Assembly (NCBI GenBank): GCA_031285625.1
Contig: JAITVV010000025.1
Span: forward strand, 32,005 to 96,004
From: Prevotella sp.
GTDB lineage: Bacteria > Bacteroidota > Bacteroidia > Bacteroidales > Dysgonomonadaceae
Direction of reading: 5' to 3'
Length of the DNA: 64,000 nt
Position 1 is the first letter of the stretch; each line of letters begins with the position of its first letter. The notes below the pieces were generated by a model. It saw only the letters and a list, made by a program, of their open reading frames with translations. It had not been told where the DNA came from and did not search any database. This document shows, one piece after another, positions 8,570 to 17,901 of this stretch. The position numbers were made by a program, and so were the translations under genes.

Positions 8570-9274
8570 TTACTTATACAGTAAAAATATACAAAGTTGT
8601 TTCCCCATATCAGGAAGTTGTTTAGCCCATTGTTTGACCGAAAGTGTTTTGATATATTCATCCTCACATGTTATATTCATGGCAATACATAGTTTTGTGG
8701 AGGGAGCACAATGTTTAATAATGTCTTCTACCAGTTTCTGGTTTCGATAAGGAGTTTCTATAAATATCTGAGTCTGATGCTCGTGATGAATCAGGTTCTC
8801 CAGTTGTTTGATTTTCTTTATCCTATCAGAACCATCAACAGGCAGATATCCCTGAAATGCAAAGCTTTGCCCGTTAAAACCGGATGCCATCAAAGAAAGT
8901 AGGATAGACGAAGGTCCTACTAGGGGGACTACTTTATAGTTCTTGCGTTGAGCTATTGCTACAATGTCACTTCCCGGATCAGCTATGGCAGGACAGCCGG
9001 CTTCGGAGATGATGCCTATATGAAAACCGTTCGTCATCGGCTGAAGGTAATTTTCAATCTGCTCGGGTTTTGTATGCTTATTCAGTTCATAGAATGTCAG
9101 TTCATCTATATTAATGTTACTATCTACTTTTTTCAAAAACCGGCGTGCAGAACGGATATTTTCAACAATAAAGTATTTTATCTGTAGGATTATTTCTTTA
9201 TTGTAAATTGGCAATACTTGCTCAATGGAAGTTTCACCTAGTGTAACGGGAATAAGATATAGAGAGGCTTGCAT
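8570..9274 (-). CDS. RsmI-like SAM-dependent methyltransferase (tetrapyrrole methylase fold)
   Basis: A 234-residue protein of the SAM-dependent tetrapyrrole methylase superfamily. It has the RsmI-type cofactor motifs GIISEAGCPAIADPGSDIV and VVPLVGPSSILLSLMASGF, and the FIETPYRN segment. RsmI 2'-O-methylates C1402 of 16S rRNA. This short form is a Bacteroidota paralogue and its target may differ. Its ATG shares an A with the stop of the upstream membrane protein gene (TAATG at 9272-9276), which implies translational coupling. Confidence 0.82.
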   Translation of the reverse strand: MQASLYLIPVTLGETSIEQVLPIYNKEIILQIKYFIVENIRSARRFLKKVDSNINIDELTFYELNKHTKPEQIENYLQPMTNGFHIGIISEAGCPAIADPGSDIVAIAQRKNYKVVPLVGPSSILLSLMASGFNGQSFAFQGYLPVDGSDRIKKIKQLENLIHHEHQTQIFIETPYRNQKLVEDIIKHCAPSTKLCIAMNITCEDEYIKTLSVKQWAKQLPDMGKQLCIFLLYK

Positions 9275-10785
9275 TAGTCTTTTCTTTTATATAAGTAATA
9301 GGTTTTTGTCTCATGTTCTACATACCTGTCTATTATAGTATAATTATCGTTGAGAGCAGGGAGGTTGTGGAAATAGTCGAAATTGAATGAAAACTCAGAC
9401 AGTATAATAAACTGAACTTGTTTGTTCTCAATATATTTAGTTTGTTCATCCCGCATCTCAGGATAGATAGAGTGGGGGAGGTTAGGCGATATAAAGTATT
9501 TAACGTTAGGCATTATATTTGCCTTGGTGAATACTCCGTTCCCAAGATCGAGGCTAAGGTTGAGCAGGGTAGGATCTTTCTCTTTTATAATAATGTCACT
9601 GAATTGGAAAATCAGACCATCCGGTTTTTGCTCTCTCAATAAAACAGCTTTTGATGTTCCAAAGAAGTCCTTTTCTTTAACACCAATTAGCGATGCAAAC
9701 ACAAAGAATAATGTGAAGTAATACCATTTAGGTTGTAATTTCAGATATTTAGAAATCAGGCCTGCAATTGCAATACAGCCTAAAAGGCTAAAGATATAGT
9801 AAGGTATAGAATAATAAAAAACATAGTTAGGTGACATGAATATAACTATATGCAATGCAATGAATGAAAGTATAATAGCTATTTTACCTAATGTATTTTT
9901 GATATATTTTATAGGGAAATAGAATACTCCTATCAGGATAATTAAATACTCAAATGTTTCGAATCGCAGGCGTTGATAAAATCTGACAACTAAGTTCTCA
10001 ACAATCTGACTTATATTCTCTAATTTTGCATAGCTACTATTGAGTACAATATAACTATCCCATGCCTCTGAAAGTGCATTGTTATATATAAAGTAGATTA
10101 TTACAGGCAGGATCAGAACCATAAGTCCAGTGATGTAAGCTACAATGTTTTGTATGAGATTTCTATACTCTTTGTTCTTGAAAATACTTATAAATACAGC
10201 TAATAATGGAAAGGCCCAGAATACAATAAGATTGATCTTTATTAGTATCGTTGCCGCACACATTATGCCATGTATCAGCATATATGCAGGCTTGTGTATT
10301 GAATTATTCTTTCCCTTGAAATACGATAGGAATAGCAACAGGCTGATACTCTCAAAGATGATAATGAATTCTTCGGCTGATCCGCCCTCCGATGAATGGG
10401 ATAGTACAAACAGGGGAAATATCAAAGCTATAGCAAATGCATATAATTTATCCAGATACAATCTGGCAGTGAGATATCCGGCATATACCAAAAATGTCCA
10501 CATAATTCCTTCTATGATATACATTCCCAGAAATGAAGTATTTGATATCAGATAGCCTATTCCATATATAAAAAATATAAGCGGACCTTTATGATCGAAA
10601 GCATCTACATACAAAATCTTCCCATTCGCAATACTTTTGCCTATATTAAAATATAGATTTATATCAGACCACTCATTGAATGGATACAAAGGTGACATTT
10701 TGGAACAAAAGAAAAGTAACAGAATAGTATAGACAAATAATATTATAAATGTCTTTTTATTCTCTGCTATTTCTTTTTTGATCAT
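9274..10785 (-). CDS. ArnT/PMT-like (GT39/GT83 superfamily) membrane glycosyltransferase
   Basis: About 503 residues with roughly 11 membrane helices and a soluble C-terminal domain, as in GT-C enzymes that use polyprenyl-phosphate sugar donors. The first periplasmic loop has acidic residues (PFNEWSDINLYFNIGKSI) followed by AFDHKGPLIFFIYGIGY, a pattern typical of this group. The open frame extends to 10815. A perfect minus-strand -7 element at 10813-10820 would overlap that start, so I place the start at the ATG at 10785 (MIKKEIAENKK). It is coupled to the downstream RsmI-like gene. The acceptor is unknown. Confidence 0.78.
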   Translation of the reverse strand: MIKKEIAENKKTFIILFVYTILLLFFCSKMSPLYPFNEWSDINLYFNIGKSIANGKILYVDAFDHKGPLIFFIYGIGYLISNTSFLGMYIIEGIMWTFLVYAGYLTARLYLDKLYAFAIALIFPLFVLSHSSEGGSAEEFIIIFESISLLLFLSYFKGKNNSIHKPAYMLIHGIMCAATILIKINLIVFWAFPLLAVFISIFKNKEYRNLIQNIVAYITGLMVLILPVIIYFIYNNALSEAWDSYIVLNSSYAKLENISQIVENLVVRFYQRLRFETFEYLIILIGVFYFPIKYIKNTLGKIAIILSFIALHIVIFMSPNYVFYYSIPYYIFSLLGCIAIAGLISKYLKLQPKWYYFTLFFVFASLIGVKEKDFFGTSKAVLLREQKPDGLIFQFSDIIIKEKDPTLLNLSLDLGNGVFTKANIMPNVKYFISPNLPHSIYPEMRDEQTKYIENKQVQFIILSEFSFNFDYFHNLPALNDNYTIIDRYVEHETKTYYLYKRKD

Positions 10786-10812
10786 CTGGCGATTCCTGAT
10801 TTTAATATAAGA

Positions 10813-10820
10813 CAAAAGTA
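10813..10820 (-). promoter_or_regulatory. -7 element TACTTTTG for the ArnT-like gene
   Basis: Perfect TAnnTTTG on the minus strand. It overlaps the longest possible start (10815), so it argues for initiation at 10785. Confidence 0.55.
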
Positions 10821-10887
10821 GAAAAAAATATTACTGGTTACGAATAATTTATGCTATTGCTAGGTAGGGATGATTTATATTTTAATC

Positions 10888-10895
10888 TAACTTTG
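10888..10895 (+). promoter_or_regulatory. -7 element TAACTTTG upstream of the RsmF-like gene
   Basis: Perfect TAnnTTTG ending 10 nt before the ATG at 10906 (a second ATG is at 10912). The predicted leader is only a few nucleotides long. Confidence 0.55.
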
Positions 10896-10905
10896 CAGGA
10901 AATAT

Positions 10906-12282
10906 ATGATAATGAACTTACCTGTTGAATTTATAACACGGACAAAACCACTTTTAGGAGAAGAATGGGATCTCTTTGTAGAAGCATTGAATGTTGATGC
11001 TCCAACAAGTATCCGTTGCAGTAAGTATAAGAGTAGTATAGAAAAGGAATCATCTTTTGTTCTATGGAGTAGTCGGGGATATTACCTCAACCAAAGACCT
11101 TCATTTACATTCGATCCCTTGTTTCATGCCGGATGTTATTATGTGCAGGAAGCCTCGTCTATGTTTATTGAGCAGGTGGTGAGGCAATATATAAATGACG
11201 ATATTAAGATTCTGGATTTGTGCGCTGCACCCGGCGGTAAATCTACTTTACTAGCAGATGCAATGACTGAAGGAAGTCTGTTAGTATCTAATGAGGTTAT
11301 TCGCTCCCGTGCAAATATATTATCAGAGAATATTACAAAATGGGGGAATCCAAATGTTATTGTCACAAATAATGATCCTGCACAAGTAGGTAAATTGAAT
11401 GGCTTCTTCGATTTTATATTGGTAGATGCACCTTGTTCGGGTGAAGGTATGTTTCGCAAAGATGAAGGTGCGATGTACGAATGGTCGGTTGATAATGTAA
11501 AGCTATGTAAGGAACGACAACAACGTATATTAGCTGATATCTGGCCATCTTTAAAATCAGGGGGATTATTATTGTATAGTACATGCACTTATAACCTGGA
11601 GGAAAACGAAGAGAATGTGCAGTGGATAAAGGATGAATTAGGAGCAGAAACATTACCTGTAGAGGTGAAGGATAAATGGAATATAACCCCTTCTTTTGTT
11701 GAAGGCGTTTCTGCTTACCGCTTCTTTCCACACAAAACAAAGGGTGAGGGTTTCTTCTGTGCATTATTACGGAAATCAGAAGCTTCAGACTCTGTTCAGA
11801 GGAGGAAGAATGAAAAAGAGAGAAAGACAAAACTGGATTTACCTCTTGAGTATAAGAACTATATCAACCAAAAAGAGAAGTTTATATTCTATTCTAAGAA
11901 TGATAAGTGGTATGCTTTTCCTTCCGGTTTATCCTCAGATCTGATGGTGTTGAATTCACAATTAAACACAATATCAGAGGGCATCGTATTAGGTGAATTT
12001 AAAGGTAAAGACTTTATTCCTAGCCATTCTTTGGCACTCAGTAATTACTTGAACATAGATGCATTTCCTACTAATGAGGTAGATTGGAAAACAGCTATTG
12101 CATATCTGCGTAAAGAAGCCCTTATACTGGATAATCAACCTAAAGGTTATATATTACTTACATATCGGGACAAACCACTTGGCTTTGTAAAGAATATCGG
12201 CAATAGGGCTAATAATCTTTATCCACAGGAGTGGCGCATCAGATCAACAAATATTCCAACAGAGGAAGTTGCTGTTATTTAG
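10906..12282 (+). CDS. RsmF/NOL1-NOP2-sun type rRNA (cytosine-C5)-methyltransferase
   Basis: A 458-residue RNA m5C methyltransferase. The SAM-binding motif DLCAAPGGKSTLLAD is near residue 105. The two catalytic cysteines are in VDAPCSGEGMF and YSTCTYNLEENE. The C-terminal ~150 residues resemble the RsmF extra RNA-binding domain (KGYILLTYRDKPLGFVKNIGNRANNLYPQEWRIRS). The expected target is 16S rRNA, by family analogy to RsmF. The end overlaps the convergent lipoprotein gene by 8 nt. Confidence 0.9.
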   Translation: MIMNLPVEFITRTKPLLGEEWDLFVEALNVDAPTSIRCSKYKSSIEKESSFVLWSSRGYYLNQRPSFTFDPLFHAGCYYVQEASSMFIEQVVRQYINDDIKILDLCAAPGGKSTLLADAMTEGSLLVSNEVIRSRANILSENITKWGNPNVIVTNNDPAQVGKLNGFFDFILVDAPCSGEGMFRKDEGAMYEWSVDNVKLCKERQQRILADIWPSLKSGGLLLYSTCTYNLEENEENVQWIKDELGAETLPVEVKDKWNITPSFVEGVSAYRFFPHKTKGEGFFCALLRKSEASDSVQRRKNEKERKTKLDLPLEYKNYINQKEKFIFYSKNDKWYAFPSGLSSDLMVLNSQLNTISEGIVLGEFKGKDFIPSHSLALSNYLNIDAFPTNEVDWKTAIAYLRKEALILDNQPKGYILLTYRDKPLGFVKNIGNRANNLYPQEWRIRSTNIPTEEVAVI

Positions 12283-13315
12283 ACTTCAAAGTCTTTGATA
12301 TCTGTTCAATCTGTTTGAAGGTTTTATCGATATCATTATTCGCCATTCCGGTGTAGGATATCGTTGCTTTATTATCTCCTGTAACTAATATATAAACCTT
12401 CATAGGCTTATTCATATAATTAGTATCAAAAGTTATTTCGTATCCTTTCATTCCATTTATTTCAACTTCTTTTCTAGATACTTCAGAAACAGGAGTCATA
12501 CCTGAACGGGCATAGCGGGGCAGCACATCTTCTGCAAATTCCACTCTTTTTTCGTATGTTACGGCAGGTAGAGGCATCACCATTATCTGATCAAGGAAGG
12601 GATCATTCAAAGGATCTCCCGCTCCACCTTTTGTATAATAGAATATGGAAGACATATTCCTGTTGAATTTGAAATCCGATTTAGAAAGGTCTATCGTAAA
12701 GTTTGATAATGATTCATAATCTACTTTTGCCGATTTATCTACGTATATAGTTTGTAATGCGTCTGCAATCTGTTGTTTCGATTTATTGTCATTCCGTATT
12801 AATGCACCGGCTATCATAACACTAAAGTCATTATCACCGAACATCATTACTATCTGGTCCAGATAAGGCTTGTTATCAGCTCCGTATATAATGAATGCAT
12901 CATAGTCTCCAAGTTTAAATTCTTTCTGTAAATATGGGATAAGACCTAAATCTTTTGCGTCGTCGAACGCTTTCATTACATCTGGCTTTTTCTCATAATA
13001 ACTTACTCCAAAAGTTTCAACAAAATGAATATATACATCATCGCTTTTTTGCAGTCGTACCATTTCAGGGAGAAGTTTAAAGCCTTCCGGTTGCGAGACG
13101 AATAGATGGGTACCCGGGAGTTGTATCTGCCCCTTATCTTTATTTACTTCCACTTTGTCGGGAATATTTAATGCCGGCGCAGATTGTGTATCGTTGTCAG
13201 ATGTAATATTCTTATTTGGTTTCTGTTTTACATCACAGCTGGTTAAGTTACAGATAAAGAGGAATAAGATGATTGTTTTGATGTAGTTCATGGTAGGAAA
13301 GGTTATATTATTCAT
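12275..13315 (-). CDS. Lipoprotein of unknown function
   Basis: About 340 residues. A signal sequence MNYIKTIILFLFICNLTSC carries a lipobox (LTSC), followed by a polar linker and one globular region with no family I recognise (VYIHFVETFGVSYYEKKPDVMKAFDDAKD; VYILVTGDNKATISYTG near the end). The ATG at 13291 gives a cleaner signal peptide than the 13315 ATG, which overlaps the upstream glycosyltransferase by 8 nt. It is the last gene of the 15007-to-12275 unit, so it may be made with surface glycan genes, but no role can be assigned. Confidence 0.7.
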   Translation of the reverse strand: MNNITFPTMNYIKTIILFLFICNLTSCDVKQKPNKNITSDNDTQSAPALNIPDKVEVNKDKGQIQLPGTHLFVSQPEGFKLLPEMVRLQKSDDVYIHFVETFGVSYYEKKPDVMKAFDDAKDLGLIPYLQKEFKLGDYDAFIIYGADNKPYLDQIVMMFGDNDFSVMIAGALIRNDNKSKQQIADALQTIYVDKSAKVDYESLSNFTIDLSKSDFKFNRNMSSIFYYTKGGAGDPLNDPFLDQIMVMPLPAVTYEKRVEFAEDVLPRYARSGMTPVSEVSRKEVEINGMKGYEITFDTNYMNKPMKVYILVTGDNKATISYTGMANNDIDKTFKQIEQISKTLKSK

Positions 13316-14129
13316 TCTTTACAAAGCCAAATATCCGCCCGAGCTTTGCAAATACTCGGAATCCGTTATATATCCATGTTTTCGACTTCATAATATCAGT
13401 AACAAACCCATTCTGATCCAGATAATATAAACGCTTCAATTTTTCAACCAGCGATGGAGACAATAATTCATTACATACTTGCAGTTTCTCTTTATAGATA
13501 GTTTCTCCTCCGATCTGAGTGCTGAAGCCTTCCATATTGTATATGACAATGAATGTATCTACATATTTCACAGGAAGTTGGTCGAGCGCTATTCCCTGAA
13601 AGAATAACTTCCAGTCTGACATAACTCTTAAGTCTTCACAATAGAGTCCGTATTTTTCAAAGTTAGACTTATGTATAAAGAAAGCCTGATGACATAAGAA
13701 ACCTGCAAACAAATCATAGATTGCAAAACGCCAGTCCCGGTCTTTATATGATTTATCCTCTTCCAGCTTGCCGGCCACCTCCATATAGAAGTTACCACAA
13801 ATGAAAGCTTCATGCGGATCTCCTTCGAATATCTTTTCCAGCACATCTTTTGCATATAGTGCATCACCCGAATTGAGGAAATAAAGATATTCTCCTTTAG
13901 CATGGCTGATGCCTTTATTCATAGCGTTGTAGATACCACTATCTTTCTCACTCACCCAGTAACTGATACTATCTTTATATTGATTGATAATATCTACACT
14001 TCCGTCTGTCGATTTACCGTCTATAATGATAAATTCATAATCGGTGAATGTTTGCGATACAATGCTTTCGATGGTCTTTTGTAAGCCACTTTTATCATTG
14101 AGATTGATTGTTATTATAGATAGTTTCAT
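13308..14129 (-). CDS. Glycosyltransferase family 2 (WcaE-like)
   Basis: A 273-residue GT-A enzyme. The N-terminal nucleotide-binding part is MKLSIITINLNDKSGLQKTIESI, then FIIIDGKSTDGS and DSGIYNAMNKGI. The metal-binding region FLNSGDAL takes the place of DxD, as in other WcaE-like enzymes. It is probably a sugar transferase on a lipid-linked glycan at the cytoplasmic face. It starts on the stop of the upstream GT2 (shared base 14129). Its N-terminal ~100 residues are very similar to the GT2 at 19638 and the N-domain of the fusion at 21331. Confidence 0.88.
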   Translation of the reverse strand: MKLSIITINLNDKSGLQKTIESIVSQTFTDYEFIIIDGKSTDGSVDIINQYKDSISYWVSEKDSGIYNAMNKGISHAKGEYLYFLNSGDALYAKDVLEKIFEGDPHEAFICGNFYMEVAGKLEEDKSYKDRDWRFAIYDLFAGFLCHQAFFIHKSNFEKYGLYCEDLRVMSDWKLFFQGIALDQLPVKYVDTFIVIYNMEGFSTQIGGETIYKEKLQVCNELLSPSLVEKLKRLYYLDQNGFVTDIMKSKTWIYNGFRVFAKLGRIFGFVKNE

Positions 14130-15007
14130 TATTTTCTTCTGGATTCTATTAGAAACGGATTAATAAAGATAAGTTTCTGGTATAGAGATAACACTGCAGC
14201 TGCTTTGCGCAAACTATAGCCTTTTGCATAATATATCTGTAATTTATACATCCGTTTTATCCGTTCTATAATGCTTTTTTTATAAGTCTTGTTTGTGTAT
14301 TTATTAAACTCATGCAATAAATATACCATCCATGCTGTCTGGTTCAGAGGCTTTAATGTAGATGACATCCCTCCTAAATGTTGCCTGTATACTGCCATAT
14401 ATTCAGGTAGAAACTTAATTTTACCTGAGAGAGATACAATTAGTTGTAGGGCGTAGTCGCCATTCTTAACAGTATAATACCAGTCCGGAGTTTTATGTGC
14501 ATCTTTCCGGAAGAAAATAGAGGCAGTAAGAAGTGCCCAGTCTTTTTGGATGAGGTCTTCTGTTGTCAGTACATCCTTTTCTATTTCGATATTCTCATCC
14601 AGAACTCCGCACATGAGTGTGTGTACTTTGTGGGAGCACATGGCAAAGTCAGGATTGGCCTCCATGAAATCTACCTGTTTTTGCAATTTGTAAGGATCCG
14701 ACCAATAGTCATCACCATCACACAAAGCGGTATATTTCCCCTGCCCGGAGTTTATATTGTTGATCCAGTTGAGCATCATTCCCTGATTGGTATCAGGCAG
14801 TCTCAGCTTTATAGTATCAGGATACTTTTTTTGGTATTCTATGCAAATGGCCCGCGTGCTATCTGTGCTGCAATCTTCTCCGATAACCAACTCGAACGGA
14901 AAGTTAGTCTTTTGCATCACAACGCCCTCTATTGCTTCTGCTATAAATTTCTCATGATTGTAAGTAATCATGGAGACAGAAACCATTATATTTTGCTGAT
15001 CAGCCAT
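14129..15007 (-). CDS. Glycosyltransferase family 2
   Basis: A 292-residue GT2 with VSVSMITYNHEKFIAEAIEGVVMQKTNFPFELVIGEDCSTDSTRAI and the DxD-type motif CDGDDYWSDPYKLQKQVDFME. This is the subgroup often called glycosyl transferase with YWxxP motif. It is the first gene of a sub-unit separated from the larger cluster by 127 bp. A perfect -7 element for this strand lies at 15049-15056. Acceptor and sugar are unknown. Confidence 0.88.
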   Translation of the reverse strand: MADQQNIMVSVSMITYNHEKFIAEAIEGVVMQKTNFPFELVIGEDCSTDSTRAICIEYQKKYPDTIKLRLPDTNQGMMLNWINNINSGQGKYTALCDGDDYWSDPYKLQKQVDFMEANPDFAMCSHKVHTLMCGVLDENIEIEKDVLTTEDLIQKDWALLTASIFFRKDAHKTPDWYYTVKNGDYALQLIVSLSGKIKFLPEYMAVYRQHLGGMSSTLKPLNQTAWMVYLLHEFNKYTNKTYKKSIIERIKRMYKLQIYYAKGYSLRKAAAVLSLYQKLIFINPFLIESRRK

Positions 15008-15048
15008 ATTTATTTATTGAATGTTTAGTAAAAAAGTGACAAAGGTGA

Positions 15049-15056
15049 CAAAAGTA
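15049..15056 (-). promoter_or_regulatory. Internal -7 element TACTTTTG in glycan cluster
   Basis: Perfect TAnnTTTG on the minus strand in the only sizeable gap of the cluster (15008-15134), 42 nt before the GT2 start at 15007. It may give the last three genes separate expression. No good -33 box is visible. Confidence 0.45.
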
Positions 15057-15134
15057 ACAGCTTTTATGCACTTTTTATTTTTTCTGTTTTGTTACCTTTT
15101 CTAATCATATAGCCCTTTATATATGACAAAGATA

Positions 15135-16088
15135 TTATCTGTATATAACATCTACAATCCGCTTCATGTCTTCTTCGTCATAGCGGTGATCACATGGTAG
15201 TGGTAACAGATAATTTACAATTTTATATTCGGCAGAATCTTTTTCAACTAAGCCTAATGTTTCCTTCCAGTAAGTAGAAACATATATTTTATTATCTATC
15301 AGTTTCTTTCTTAGGTTTGGGTCTTCTGAGTAGAACATATAACTCAGAGGACATGTTTCTGTCGGGAAATCGTCATATTCAAACTGATTGTCTTTACCCA
15401 GGATGGAATGTAGATATCTGAAATTATTGATCTGTCTTTCTTTCAGATTTTCATAATCAATATTAGCTAATAATGCAGAAGCAAGATTGGACATTCTCTT
15501 TATTGGCTGGTTGACAAGGCTTGCACAATAAACAAGGTAATCCTGATATCCTGCATTCCCACTTCCATATTCAATACGTTTCATCAGGTGTGTCATATGA
15601 GGAATGGACATATCCTGTTTGAATTCTTCATCCAGTAATGTATCAGTATAGAGATAAGCTCCATCTGGTAAACCAAAAAATTTGCGAGGGGAATATATTG
15701 TATCAATCCCATCATATGGTTTGGAAAAGAACGCATGGGTATTATCTACAATCAACTGTTTGCCATATTTTTTTACCAGTTTTTCCACTGTACAAGGTTT
15801 GATCCCGTAAGTGTCTGAATAGAAGAATACTTCGTCCTTACCTAATTCTTTATCAAAAATAGGGTTAATCTTTGAATCCACAGAATAGAATTCATATTCT
15901 ATTCCAAGCTTTTTCATAGGCTCCCAGATAACCTCAGAGTCGAGGTAAGGGATATATATTTTTTTATACTTCTTTGCTCTTAATATATATTCAAGGCAAT
16001 TACGGGCAGTATTTAGCTGTACGGCCCCTTTATGATAATGTTCCCCTTTACGGAGTTGAAGTTCAAAGTATCCGCCTATTTCTTTCAT
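15135..16088 (-). CDS. DegT-like PLP-fold aminotransferase homologue
   Basis: A 317-residue divergent relative of the DegT/DnrJ/EryC1/StrS family. It has the usual large-domain layout (NTARNCLEYILRA; DEVFFYSDTYGIKPC; QLIVDNTHAFF) and a lysine in SPRKFFGLPDGAYL, at the position where the PLP lysine is expected. It is shorter than the usual ~370 residues, and several cofactor-contact motifs are altered. It overlaps the WbqC gene by 4 nt. It likely helps make or modify an amino sugar in the glycan, but it could be catalytically changed. Confidence 0.65.
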   Translation of the reverse strand: MKEIGGYFELQLRKGEHYHKGAVQLNTARNCLEYILRAKKYKKIYIPYLDSEVIWEPMKKLGIEYEFYSVDSKINPIFDKELGKDEVFFYSDTYGIKPCTVEKLVKKYGKQLIVDNTHAFFSKPYDGIDTIYSPRKFFGLPDGAYLYTDTLLDEEFKQDMSIPHMTHLMKRIEYGSGNAGYQDYLVYCASLVNQPIKRMSNLASALLANIDYENLKERQINNFRYLHSILGKDNQFEYDDFPTETCPLSYMFYSEDPNLRKKLIDNKIYVSTYWKETLGLVEKDSAEYKIVNYLLPLPCDHRYDEEDMKRIVDVIYR

Positions 16089-16792
16089 TCCACTAAGGTA
16101 TAGTTATTTAGCATTACTTTTATCTCATCTACCGAGTTAAACATAATAACATCTATAATAGATAAGCTGGGGATGAATTCGTTAGAAAATTGTTTATAAA
16201 CAATCGGGTTGGATGAAACAAATCGTAAATTTATATTTTCCTTTTCAAAATCAGCAGGAAAATATAATTCTTTGCCTCCAATAGCATTGTAGTAATCCGT
16301 TGAATTCATCTTATTACAGATAGAAAGAACACGGTCTACACCTTTTAGCGAGTGTTCTATACCGAGAGATGAAGAGATAACAATCTCTGTATCAATGCCC
16401 AGATATTCACAAATCTTCTTTATTGAATTGTATATATACTCAAACAGATTGTTATCTTCATAGTTGATTATCTCTTCAATCAATGGCATTGCTACCACAA
16501 AATAGGGCGCTTTGCGATACGATTCCCGTATCTGATTTAGAAGTTTCTTCTTGTCGAAAGAAGAGGCAACAAACCGTTCTCTGATATCCAGATAATCCGA
16601 ATCTTTTTCTACAGCTATTGTTATTAATATATCTTTACCGTTTTGCAAAATACGGTTTCTGTTCATCCAGCCTTTTTTTGTATACTGCGCATCATCGTAT
16701 AGTACATATTTGTCAACTGCATTTAGTAATTGAAAATAGCCGATGTATGGCATAAAATAGGGCTGCATAATCCCTAAAATCATTTCTCCCAA
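16085..16792 (-). CDS. WbqC-like family protein
   Basis: A 235-residue WbqC-like protein recognised by ILGIMQPYFMPYIGYFQLLNAVDKYVLYDDAQYTKKGWMNRNRIL and by the central IGGKELY segment. WbqC proteins recur in O-antigen and amino-sugar clusters, and their exact reaction is not established from this sequence (acyl transfer or ligation to an amino sugar is often suggested). It is wedged between two DegT-type genes with overlaps of 13 and 4 nt, which strongly suggests one pathway. Confidence 0.88.
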   Translation of the reverse strand: MGEMILGIMQPYFMPYIGYFQLLNAVDKYVLYDDAQYTKKGWMNRNRILQNGKDILITIAVEKDSDYLDIRERFVASSFDKKKLLNQIRESYRKAPYFVVAMPLIEEIINYEDNNLFEYIYNSIKKICEYLGIDTEIVISSSLGIEHSLKGVDRVLSICNKMNSTDYYNAIGGKELYFPADFEKENINLRFVSSNPIVYKQFSNEFIPSLSIIDVIMFNSVDEIKVMLNNYTLVE

Positions 16793-17901
16793 GGTTTATT
16801 TTTAATTAGATCACAAATTTTTCTTACGTCATCAAATTCCAGATTGGCATATATAGGCAGGCAAATTATCTCTTTTGCTACCTGCGTTGCAACAGGAATA
16901 TTTCCAGCACTGGCAGAAGGTAAGCCTCTATATGTCGGAAAATCGCTGATGAGCGGGTAGAAATAACGACGTCCAAATACATCGTACTCCTGTAGTTTGA
17001 AATACAGATCATCGCGACTCATTCCATATTCTGCCGTATTTATGCGTACCGGATAATATGGATAGGTATGACTTACACCTTCGCCTACCTGCATATAAGT
17101 TGTTCCCGGAACATCTTTCAATAATTCATCATATAGTTTAGCCAATTCAAGACGTTTGGAAATATAACTATCCACGTATTTAAGTTGAAGCGAGCCATAA
17201 GCAGCCTGCAACTCATTCATTTTTCCATTGATACCGGGCTCAATAACGGTCGTTTCATTCCTGAATCCAAAGTTTTTAAGCAGGTCTATCCGTTGTTTCG
17301 TTTTTTCATCTTGGCATACAATGGCACCTCCTTCTATTGTATTATATACTTTGGTCGCATGAAAACTAAGGATGGATAAGTCTCCCCAGTTCATCACCGA
17401 CTGCCCGTCTTTCTTTACTGCAAAAGCATGGGCTGCATCATATATTACCCGAAGCCCGTATGTATCGGCTATACGCTGTATTTCGTCCATATCGCACGGA
17501 TTTCCGTAAACATGTACAGGCATAATAGCTGTTGTTTGCGGGGTGATGGCAGCTTCTATTTTTTTAGGATCGATATTATAATACTCATTATCAATATCAA
17601 CAAACACAGGCTTAATATTGTTCCACCACAAGGAATGAGTTGTAGCGACAAAGCTGAATGGTGTTGTGATAACTTCACCTGTAATGCGAAGGGCCTGTAG
17701 AGCTGTTATCAGAGCTAAAGTTCCATTAGAAAAAACAGATATATATTTTACGCCCAGATACTCCGCCAGTTCTTTTTCAAACTGTCTGTGAAAGGGTCCG
17801 TCGTTTGTTAACCATTTATTGTCCCATATTTTTTCCAAGTAAGGAATAAACTCATCCAATGGAGGAAGAGCCGGCTGTGTAACCATTATTTTCTTGCTCA
17901 T
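16780..17901 (-). CDS. DegT/DnrJ/EryC1/StrS sugar aminotransferase
   Basis: A 373-residue PLP enzyme that converts a nucleotide keto-sugar to an amino sugar. Conserved features are the N-terminal WLTNDGPFHRQFEKELAEYLGV, the GTLAL segment, DAAHAFAV, and the PLP lysine in SFHATKVYNTIEGGAIV. The length is normal for the family. The likely product is a 4-amino-4,6-dideoxyhexose, by family analogy. It overlaps both neighbours (GT2 by 4 nt upstream, WbqC by 13 nt downstream), consistent with a single translationally coupled operon. Confidence 0.92.
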   Translation of the reverse strand: MSKKIMVTQPALPPLDEFIPYLEKIWDNKWLTNDGPFHRQFEKELAEYLGVKYISVFSNGTLALITALQALRITGEVITTPFSFVATTHSLWWNNIKPVFVDIDNEYYNIDPKKIEAAITPQTTAIMPVHVYGNPCDMDEIQRIADTYGLRVIYDAAHAFAVKKDGQSVMNWGDLSILSFHATKVYNTIEGGAIVCQDEKTKQRIDLLKNFGFRNETTVIEPGINGKMNELQAAYGSLQLKYVDSYISKRLELAKLYDELLKDVPGTTYMQVGEGVSHTYPYYPVRINTAEYGMSRDDLYFKLQEYDVFGRRYFYPLISDFPTYRGLPSASAGNIPVATQVAKEIICLPIYANLEFDDVRKICDLIKNKPWEK

